From JBHHZJ01 sp046758005 (GTDB lineage: Bacteria; Pseudomonadota; Alphaproteobacteria; Kiloniellales; J153), in contig JBHHZJ010000047.1 in assembly GCA_046758005.1 (NCBI GenBank), positions 1-26,457 of the forward strand: a stretch of DNA of 26,457 nucleotides. The letters run 5' to 3'. The position numbers were made by a program, and so were the translations under genes. How positions within the stretch are numbered: position 1 is the first letter of the stretch; each line of letters starts with the position of its first letter. The notes under the pieces were generated by a model that saw only the letters and a program-made list of their open reading frames with translations, was not told the DNA's origin and searched no databases. Below are positions 19,158 to 26,457 of the stretch, piece after piece.

Positions 19158-19946
19158 TCAGGGTGTGAAGTCGAGTCGAACCTCGCCGAGGGCGCCGAAA
19201 TCGGCGACCAGGTCGTCGCCGGCCTCGGCGTAGATGAACGGGGTCACCACGCCGGTGGTCACCAAGTCGCCGGCCTTGAGGCCACGACCGCCGCGCACGT
19301 CCTGGCCGGCCAGCCAGGCGAGCGCGTCGAGCGGGTGGCCGAGGGCGTTGGCGCCGCGTCCCGTGCCCTCCTCCCGCCCGTTGCGCCGGAACGTCACCCC
19401 GTGCGCGGCCAGGTCGAGCGCGCGCCAGTCGTCGGTCCCGGGCCCCAGGACGAAGGCGCCGTGCACCCCGTTGTCGGCGATAAGGGCGAGCGCACCCACC
19501 TCGGTCCAGGCCTCGCCGAAGGCGCTGGTCACGACCTCGAAGCCGGGATGCACGCCGGCCACCGCCGCGGCGACCTGATCCCGGCCATAGCGGGCGGCCC
19601 GCGGCGGAAGGTCGGCGCCGAGGCGCACGGCGAATTCGGGTTCGATCAAGCGGAAGATGAACCGCCCGGCGGACAGGGTCGCCGGGCTGGCGTGCACACC
19701 GGCGCGGGACATGCAGCCGAAGAACGGACGCTCGACCGCGAGGAAGTCCTGGGCTCTCCGGCTGGTGGCGCCGATCTTGAATCCGGCCAGATCGCCGCCC
19801 ATGGCGTCCACGAAGGCGTTCTGGATCCCATAGGCCTCCGCGAGGTCGCGCGGCCGGCAACCGTCGGGCAGGTCGAGGATCGGACTCCGGTTGCGGCGGG
19901 CGGCGAGAAGCAGCGCCCCCGCGCGCTGGCGGTCCTCCGGCGACAT
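19158..19946 (-). CDS. 2-keto-4-pentenoate hydratase-like (FAH superfamily) protein
   Basis: This 262-residue protein of the MhpD/2-oxopent-4-enoate hydratase group belongs to the fumarylacetoacetase-like fold. It hydrates or decarboxylates 2-keto acids from aromatic meta-cleavage pathways. Supporting segments are AYGIQNAF, GDLAGFKIGAT, the metal-binding IEPEFAVRLG (glutamates 102 and 104), GFEVVTSAF, ADNG and LKAGDLVTTGVVTPF. The ATG at 19946 has GGAG about 7 nt upstream. It lies 29 bp after the EF-G-like gene on the same strand and is probably co-transcribed with it. No other aromatic-degradation gene is present in the window, so the exact substrate is open. Confidence 0.88.
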   Translation of the reverse strand: MSPEDRQRAGALLLAARRNRSPILDLPDGCRPRDLAEAYGIQNAFVDAMGGDLAGFKIGATSRRAQDFLAVERPFFGCMSRAGVHASPATLSAGRFIFRLIEPEFAVRLGADLPPRAARYGRDQVAAAVAGVHPGFEVVTSAFGEAWTEVGALALIADNGVHGAFVLGPGTDDWRALDLAAHGVTFRRNGREEGTGRGANALGHPLDALAWLAGQDVRGGRGLKAGDLVTTGVVTPFIYAEAGDDLVADFGALGEVRLDFTP

Positions 19947-19975
19947 CGGCGCGCTCCGCCCTCCCCCGGCCGGCC

Positions 19976-22015
19976 CTATTGCGCCGCCAGGGTCTCTTGG
20001 CGTTCCTGAATCACCTTTTCGGCGAGCTTGCCGGTCAGCTCCTGCAGGTGATCGAACTTCCACTCGAAGCTGCCCACGCCGAAGGTCAGCGAGCGCAACT
20101 CGACGATCAGGTCGCGCAGCTCCGCCTGCGGCATCTGGCACCTGAGATTGTCCCAACCGTCCCAGCCGGCCCTGGGCTCGAAGCCGAGGATCTGGCCGCG
20201 GCGGCCGCTGACCAAGCCGTGGATCTTGGAGGTGAACTCCGACGGCACGGAGATGGTGACCTCGTAGATCGGCTCGAGCAGCACCGGGGCGCAATTCGGC
20301 ATGCCCTCGGACATGGCCATGCGGCCGGCCGTCTTGAAGGCCTGATCTGAGCTGTCGACCGAGTGGTACTGGCCGTCGTACAGGGTGACCGCGACGTCGA
20401 CCACCGGGAAGCCGAGCGGGCCGCGCTGGAGGTACTCCTTGGTACCGGCCTCGACCGCCGGGATGTACTGCTTGGGCACCGCACCCCCCACGATCTTGTC
20501 GGTAAACTCGAACCCGGTGCCACGCGGCAGCGGGCGTATCTCGATATGGACGTCGCCGAACTGGCCGTGGCCGCCGGTCTGGCGCTTGAAGCGCGAGTGC
20601 TGCTTCGTGCCCTTGCGGATGGTCTCCTTGTAGGCGGTCTGCGGGCGCGCCACTTCGACCTCGACGTTGTACTTGCTCCTCAGCCGCTCGACGGCGAGCT
20701 GCAGGTGGATTTCGCCCTGGCCCCACAGCAGCATCTGGTTGGTGTCGGCGTCGTGATCCAGCACCAGCGAGGGGTCCTCCTCGATCAGCTTGGCGATGCT
20801 GCCCGTCAGCTTGACCTCGTCCTGCCGGTTCTTCGGCGTGACCGCCAGCGCGAACACGGGTTTGGCCGTCTTGGGCCACATCATGCCGGAGTCCCTCACG
20901 CGGCCCGCAGGCGTGAGCAATTCGCCGGCCTGCGGTTCCTCCAGGCGGCCGAAGGCGACCAAATCCCCGGCGCCGGCCTCGGCGATCTTGTGGTTCTCGG
21001 CGCCCATCAGCCGGTACAGCCCGGAGACCCGCTCGCCGCCCAGGGTCATGCCGTCGCTCGCCTTGCCGTGCCAGACGCGCGCCAGCGTCAGCTTCCCGGT
21101 GTGCGCCTGATGGAAGACGCGGATGACGGAAGCGGCGAAGTCCGAACCGGCAGGGATGCCCAAACGCGCGGCTGTGGCGGTGGACTGCGGCGCCTCATGG
21201 CGCAGCGCCTTCCACAGGCGCGTGATGCCGTGGCTCAGCTCCGCGGAGCCGAACAGCACCGGGACGATCAGGTCTTCGCGCAGGTCCTTGGTGAGCTGGC
21301 CGTAGATCTCGGCCGGCGCCGGGATCTTGTCCTCGAGCAGCTGCTCCAGCAGCGCGTCGTCGAAGTCGGCCAGGTACTCCAGCATCTCCTGGCGCGCCTC
21401 GCCCTCGCGCTCCTTCACCGCCTCGGGCATCTCGATCAGGTCGGAGGGCGCGCCATCCTTGTAGCGGTACGCGCGCTCGCTCGCCAGGTCGACGAAGCCG
21501 CTGATGTGCTCGCCCTCGCGGATCGGCACCTGGCGCAGCACGAGCGGCTTGAAGGACACCGCCTGGAGCGCTTCCAGCAGCTCGCGCACGCGCGCCGCGG
21601 CCTTGTCCATCTTGTTGACGAAGAGGATGTGCGGGACCTTGAAGTCGTCGAGCACCTTGAACAGCGGCGCCAGGGTCAGCGCCCGCCCGGGCTCCGGCTC
21701 GGCGACCACGACGGCCACGTCGGCCGCGGTCAGGGCGGCGTTGCGGTCCTGGGCCAGCTCGACGGAACCGGGACAGTCGATGATCGACCAACGCTCGCCG
21801 AGATACTCGCAGTGGGCGACGTTGGGTTCGACGCTCATCTGCCGCTGGCGGGCCTCCGGCGAGGGGTCCCCGACCGTATTGCCCTGCGGCACCGATCCCT
21901 TGCGGTGGATCGCCCCGGCCCCGTACAGCATGGCCTCCATCAGCGTCGTCTTGCCGCTCGTGTACGGACCGACGAGCACGGCGCATCGCGCCGCTGAAGC
22001 CTCCTTCGCCGTCAT
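19976..22015 (-). CDS. EF-G-like translational GTPase (FusA paralogue type)
   Basis: This 679-residue protein has the five-domain EF-G layout. The P-loop is GPYTSGKT (16-23), G4 is NKMD (134-137), domain II runs about 290-370, and domains III-V are at the C-terminal end. It is an EF-G-like paralogue rather than the canonical factor. The G3 motif reads D80-C-P-G-S84, so the histidine that EF-G uses for GTP hydrolysis (DTPGH) is replaced by serine. The switch I region is also divergent (GDPSPEARQRQMSVEP). No str-operon genes (rpsL, rpsG, tuf) are nearby. GGAGGGG sits about 5 nt before ATG 22015. Function may be in ribosome recycling, stress or none of the canonical steps, and this is not established. 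The hydratase-like gene follows by 29 bp. Confidence 0.9.
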   Translation of the reverse strand: MTAKEASAARCAVLVGPYTSGKTTLMEAMLYGAGAIHRKGSVPQGNTVGDPSPEARQRQMSVEPNVAHCEYLGERWSIIDCPGSVELAQDRNAALTAADVAVVVAEPEPGRALTLAPLFKVLDDFKVPHILFVNKMDKAAARVRELLEALQAVSFKPLVLRQVPIREGEHISGFVDLASERAYRYKDGAPSDLIEMPEAVKEREGEARQEMLEYLADFDDALLEQLLEDKIPAPAEIYGQLTKDLREDLIVPVLFGSAELSHGITRLWKALRHEAPQSTATAARLGIPAGSDFAASVIRVFHQAHTGKLTLARVWHGKASDGMTLGGERVSGLYRLMGAENHKIAEAGAGDLVAFGRLEEPQAGELLTPAGRVRDSGMMWPKTAKPVFALAVTPKNRQDEVKLTGSIAKLIEEDPSLVLDHDADTNQMLLWGQGEIHLQLAVERLRSKYNVEVEVARPQTAYKETIRKGTKQHSRFKRQTGGHGQFGDVHIEIRPLPRGTGFEFTDKIVGGAVPKQYIPAVEAGTKEYLQRGPLGFPVVDVAVTLYDGQYHSVDSSDQAFKTAGRMAMSEGMPNCAPVLLEPIYEVTISVPSEFTSKIHGLVSGRRGQILGFEPRAGWDGWDNLRCQMPQAELRDLIVELRSLTFGVGSFEWKFDHLQELTGKLAEKVIQERQETLAAQ

Positions 22016-22170
22016 GCACCCCTCCCGGTGTTATTTGCCAGAATCAAAACGACTGTCTGTCCGCGTCGGATCCCTTGGGGGCATGTTTCCAAACTGGCCC
22101 AGGGGCGGCAACAGAAAATACGCGCGCCCGGGTCCGCCGGCGCCAAGCTATCACATGCCGCCGCAATTGG

Positions 22171-22179
22171 TGGTATGAT
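22171..22179 (+). promoter_or_regulatory. Extended -10 element for the RHH gene
   Basis: TGG followed by TATGAT gives a TGn-extended -10 about 100 bp before the downstream start. The -35 region is weak. The rest of the divergent gap 22016-22278 shows no other feature I can name. Confidence 0.4.
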
Positions 22180-22278
22180 CGGCGTTCAAAGGAAGCCTGA
22201 AATGCATTTCGCGCCCGGCAACAAGGAACAACGATCCGGGTTTGAGCGGCGCCGGGTTCGCGACGGGGAGGACACGCC

Positions 22279-22587
22279 ATGTGCCAGATCTTCGCCGGGC
22301 AGGACCCGGCCACCTACGCCCACATCGCGCGCTCGGTCCGTCTGGATGGCCATGCCACCAGCATCCGGCTGGAGGCCGCGTTCTGGGACATCCTGGACGA
22401 GATCGCGCGGCGCCAGGACATGACGACACCGCGCTTCCTCTCGACCCTTTACGGCGAGGTGCAGGAGCTGCATGGGGGAATCTCCAACTTCACCTCGCTC
22501 CTGCGCGTGGCCTGCGTGCTCTATCTGCGCCGCCCGGACATGATGGCCGGGCTGAGCGAGGCGCCGCTGGAGCCCGCCGCCGTTTGA
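22279..22587 (+). CDS. Ribbon-helix-helix (RHH_4) domain protein
   Basis: This 102-residue alphaproteobacterial-type RHH_4 protein has the segments MCQIFAGQDP, RSVRLDGHATSIRLEAAFWDILDEIA, TPRFLSTLYGEV and NFTSLLRVACVLYL. The strand-helix-helix unit lies at about residues 17-65 (SVRLDGH, then AAFWDILDEIARRQ and TPRFLSTLYGEV). These are presumed DNA-binding regulators, although targets are rarely known. GGGAGG lies at a good distance before the ATG. It stands alone between the divergent EF-G-like gene and gloA, 130 bp away. Confidence 0.87.
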   Translation: MCQIFAGQDPATYAHIARSVRLDGHATSIRLEAAFWDILDEIARRQDMTTPRFLSTLYGEVQELHGGISNFTSLLRVACVLYLRRPDMMAGLSEAPLEPAAV

Positions 22588-22623
22588 GTTCCCGGCCGCG
22601 GGGCCGGCCCCGGGCGGGCTGTA

Positions 22624-22635
22624 GTAACCGGTTAC
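22624..22635. promoter_or_regulatory. 12-bp palindrome upstream of gloA
   Basis: GTAACCGGTTAC is a perfect palindrome in the 130-bp gap between the RHH gene and gloA. It could be an operator, possibly for the neighbouring RHH protein. There is no further evidence. Confidence 0.35.
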
Positions 22636-22717
22636 CACCACGGTCGCGGCCACCGGGGTTAGGCTAGAACGATCACCACGGGTTCCGGAACGGACGGGGG
22701 AGGCGGGGAGCGCGCCC

Positions 22718-23113
22718 ATGGCCAAGGCCATCCACACCATGATCCGGGTCCTCGACCTGGATCGCTCGATCGACTTCTACGACAAGGCGTTCGGCCTCAA
22801 GGTCGCCGACCGGTTCGACTTCGACGACTTCACGCTCGCCTACCTGCGCAACGACGAGAACGATTTCGAGATCGAGCTCACCGTGAACAAGGGCCGCAGC
22901 GAGCCCTACAGCCACGGTGACGGCTACGGCCACGTCGCGGTGTGCGTCGACGACGTGCGCGCCGAGCACGAGCGCTTCGCGAAACTGAACCTCAGGCCCG
23001 GCGACGTGAAGGAGTTCCACCGCAACGGCGCCCTGATGGCGCGTTTCTTCTTCGTCCAGGACCCGGACGGCTACAAGATCGAGGTCCTGGAGCGGCACGG
23101 CCGCTACCGCTAG
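22718..23113 (+). CDS. gloA: Lactoylglutathione lyase (glyoxalase I)
   Basis: GloA converts the hemithioacetal of methylglyoxal and glutathione to S-lactoylglutathione. The 131-residue product is the short bacterial type. Its four metal ligands sit at the family positions: H6 (AIHTMIRV), E53 (FEIELTVN), H72 (GYGHVAV) and E122 (YKIEVLE). The segment RVLDLDRSIDFYDKAFG is typical. A GGGGAG motif lies upstream of the ATG. It is followed 52 bp later by the GMC dehydrogenase genes on the same strand. Confidence 0.95.
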   Translation: MAKAIHTMIRVLDLDRSIDFYDKAFGLKVADRFDFDDFTLAYLRNDENDFEIELTVNKGRSEPYSHGDGYGHVAVCVDDVRAEHERFAKLNLRPGDVKEFHRNGALMARFFFVQDPDGYKIEVLERHGRYR

Positions 23114-23165
23114 GCGCGGCCCGCGCGCGACGACGAACAAGATCGAGGACAGAGGAGGTAACGAC

Positions 23166-23720
23166 ATGAAAAAGAAAGGCATGAACCGCCGCCAGTTCCT
23201 GCAGACGAGCGGCCTGGCGGCGGCCGGCGTGGCCGCGGCCGCCTCGGGCGCGGTCCTGGTGGCGCCGGACGGCGCCTGGGCGCTGCAGCTTTCCGCGCTC
23301 GACGAGCACACGGCGCGGAGCCTGCTCGTCATGACCCGGCGGCTCTACCCGCACGACACGCTGGGCGACATGTACTACGCCCGCGTGGTCGAGGACCTGG
23401 ACGGCGCGGCCGGCGCCGACAAGGACGTGGCCCGGCTGTTGAGCGAAGGGGTCGCGGGCCTGGACAAGGCCAAGGGCATCAAGTGGCTCGACCTTTCCGA
23501 GGGCTATCAGCTCGAGGTCCTGACCGGCATCCAGGACAGCGCGTTCTTCCAGAAGGTGCGCGGGCAGACGGTGGTCTCGCTTTACAACAACCCGCTGGCA
23601 TGGCGGCATTTCGGCTACGAGGGCCCGTCGTTCCAGTTCGGAGGCTACATCGATCGCGGCTTCGACGATCTGAACTGGCTGCCGCAGCCGCCGGAAGACG
23701 CCAGCCCCAAGGCCGGCTGA
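23166..23720 (+). CDS. Tat-exported small subunit of a GMC dehydrogenase (gluconate 2-dehydrogenase subunit 3 type)
   Basis: This 184-residue protein has a twin-arginine signal (MNRRQFLQTSGLAAAG, cleavage probably after GAWA) and a body like the small subunit of sorbitol, gluconate or FAD-glucose dehydrogenases (LLVMTRRLYPHD, then SLYNNPLAWRHFGYEGPSFQFGGYIDRGF). In that family it acts as chaperone and escort, carrying the FAD subunit, which lacks its own signal, across the membrane. A near-perfect GAGGAGGT precedes the ATG. The FAD subunit gene starts 18 bp after its stop, so the pair is certainly one unit. The sugar or alcohol substrate is unknown. Confidence 0.9.
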   Translation: MKKKGMNRRQFLQTSGLAAAGVAAAASGAVLVAPDGAWALQLSALDEHTARSLLVMTRRLYPHDTLGDMYYARVVEDLDGAAGADKDVARLLSEGVAGLDKAKGIKWLDLSEGYQLEVLTGIQDSAFFQKVRGQTVVSLYNNPLAWRHFGYEGPSFQFGGYIDRGFDDLNWLPQPPEDASPKAG

Positions 23721-23738
23721 GGAAGGGAGGACGGAACC

Positions 23739-25307
<1,569 letters not shown>

Positions 25308-25311
25308 TCCC

Positions 25312-25345
25312 GATGAGCGCCCGAGTCGCCTCGGGCGCTCATCGC
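25312..25345. terminator. Long perfect hairpin between convergent genes
   Basis: A 15-bp perfect stem (25312-25326 with 25331-25345) closed by TCGC lies 4 bp after the dehydrogenase stop and 9 bp before the end of the convergent alcohol dehydrogenase. There is no T-tract on the plus side, so it is more likely a bidirectional 3'-end stabiliser or pausing hairpin than a classical terminator. Confidence 0.65.
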
Positions 25346-25354
25346 TACACACCC

Positions 25355-26457
25355 CTACAGCATGAGAATCTGCCGCACGGTATGACCGCCGGCGAGGCGG
25401 TCGAAGGCGGCGTTGAGGTCGTCAAACCCGATGCGGTCGCTCAACAGCCGGTCCACCGGCAGCCGGCCCTGTTGGTAGAGCGAAATGAAACGCGGGATAT
25501 CTCGCAGCGGGACGCAGCTTCCGATGTAGCTTCCCTTGACGGTGCGTTCCTCGGCGACCAGACCGACGTGCTGGACCTGGAACTTGTGCTCGGGATGGGA
25601 TAGTCCCGCGGTCACCGTCGTGCCGCCCCGTTTCGTGACGCGGTAGGCGGTATCCATGGCTTGTACCGAGCCGGCCATTTCGAAAGCGTAATCCAGGCCG
25701 CCGCCCGTGGCCTCGCGGATTTGATCGACACAGTCCGGGTCGGTCGCGTTGAAGGTGTCCGTGGCGCCCAATTGGCGCGCCAGCGCCAACTTGTCGTCAT
25801 GGATGTCGATCGCCAGGACCCGCTGGGCCCCGGCCAGATGAGCGCCGAGCAGGGCGTTGAGCCCGACACCGCCGAGCCCCACCACCGCCACGCTCGCGCC
25901 GGGCCGGACCTGGGCCGTGTTGACCACCGCCCCCACGCCGGTCAACACGGCGCAGCCGAACAGCGCCGCTTCGTCGAGTGACAGGCTTTGGTCGATCTTG
26001 ATCAGCGACCGGCGGGAGACCACGGTATGCTCGCTGAAAGCGGAGACGCCCACGTGATGGTGCACAGGCTTTCCGCCGAGACTGAAGCGCCGGGCGCCGG
26101 AGAGCAATTGGCCCGCGGCATTGCTTGCCGCGCCCGGCTCGCAAAGCGCCGGGCGCCCTTCCATGCAGGGTAGGCAGTGGCCGCAGCTCGGGACGAATAC
26201 CATGACCAAGTGATCGCCGGGCCTGAGATCGTTCACGCCCCGGCCAGTTTCTTCAACAATACCGGCGGCTTCATGGCCGAGCGCCATAGGCGTTGGCCGC
26301 GGTCGATTGCCGTCGATCACCGATAAGTCCGAATGGCATAGGCCCGCCGCCTTGACGCGCACCAAGACCTCGCCCTCGCCGGGCCCGTCGAGATCCAGCT
26401 CCTCGATGGCCAGCGGCCGGCTTTGCGCATACGGCGCCGCTTTGCCCATTTCGCGCA
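25355..26457 (-). CDS. Zinc-dependent alcohol dehydrogenase (N-terminus cut by window edge)
   Basis: This is a medium-chain zinc alcohol dehydrogenase. Numbering from the first visible Met (26449), the catalytic zinc site includes C38 (GLCHSD) and H59/E60 (GHEAAG). The structural zinc ligands are C89, C92, C95 and C103. The NAD-binding motif is VVGLGGVG, with an acidic residue (AIDIHD) favouring NAD over NADP. The frame stays open to the right edge and reads R-E just before that Met. Many relatives have an N-terminus of the type AVLREMGK, so the true start is probably a few residues outside the window. The substrate class is aldehyde/alcohol; a formaldehyde or glutathione-dependent role is not specifically supported. 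Confidence 0.92.
   Translation of the reverse strand, partial: REMGKAAPYAQSRPLAIEELDLDGPGEGEVLVRVKAAGLCHSDLSVIDGNRPRPTPMALGHEAAGIVEETGRGVNDLRPGDHLVMVFVPSCGHCLPCMEGRPALCEPGAASNAAGQLLSGARRFSLGGKPVHHHVGVSAFSEHTVVSRRSLIKIDQSLSLDEAALFGCAVLTGVGAVVNTAQVRPGASVAVVGLGGVGLNALLGAHLAGAQRVLAIDIHDDKLALARQLGATDTFNATDPDCVDQIREATGGGLDYAFEMAGSVQAMDTAYRVTKRGGTTVTAGLSHPEHKFQVQHVGLVAEERTVKGSYIGSCVPLRDIPRFISLYQQGRLPVDRLLSDRIGFDDLNAAFDRLAGGHTVRQILML

Noticed and set aside
19947..20879. Upstream extension of the hydratase-like frame into the EF-G-like gene
   Set aside because: The extension reads another frame of the EF-G-like gene. ATG 19946 has a ribosome-binding site and gives the family length.

Overview
The window reads as an ordinary chromosomal stretch from a GC-rich alphaproteobacterium, probably Rhodospirillales-like or a related non-rhizobial lineage. 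The evidence is the yqeY-dnaG-rpoD gene order, a trxB gene followed by an LsrB/VtlR-type LysR regulator, an Irr-type iron box in front of dps, an RHH_4 ribbon-helix-helix protein, and strong GC bias in coding frames. Genus and species cannot be assigned from sequence reading alone.

Left part (1-11,100): rpoD (cut by the left edge), dnaG and yqeY lie on the minus strand. carA, carB and greA follow on the plus strand, and greA overlaps a convergent Lrp/AsnC regulator by 8 bp. The carA-carB junction carries a roughly 547-bp insert holding a minus-strand RelE/ParE-like toxin-antitoxin pair. It is bracketed by a 56-bp direct duplication of the carA 3' end. This is the clearest sign of horizontal or rearranged DNA in the window.

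Middle (11,200-17,300): three co-oriented genes encode an ELM1-like protein, a 2-oxoglutarate/Fe(II) oxygenase and a 643-residue protein I do not recognise. Then come trxB and a LysR regulator of the VtlR/LsrB type. The 412-bp gap after the LysR gene contains no protein gene but looks like a small-RNA locus: a T-N11-A LysR-type box, a perfect 15-bp palindrome, three consecutive hairpins with two CUCCC anti-Shine-Dalgarno motifs, and a Rho-independent terminator. Its position next to vtlR/lsrB and its architecture recall the AbcR (alpha-r15) RNAs of Rhizobiales, so it is my main candidate for something undescribed.

Right part (17,400-26,457): on the minus strand, msrP (periplasmic methionine sulfoxide reductase, apparently with a lipobox) lies downstream of dps, whose promoter overlaps an Irr-like box. 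Further on the same strand are a 2-keto-4-pentenoate hydratase-like gene and an EF-G-like GTPase gene with a changed G3 motif. On the plus strand come an RHH regulator, gloA, and a two-gene Tat-exported GMC dehydrogenase (small subunit plus FAD subunit with a predicted Fe-S cluster). A 15-bp-stem hairpin separates that pair from a convergent zinc alcohol dehydrogenase cut by the right edge.

Redox and stress functions recur (trxB, LsrB-like regulator, msrP, dps, gloA). Nothing here shows that they form one system. No tRNA, rRNA, CRISPR array, transposase or phage gene was seen.
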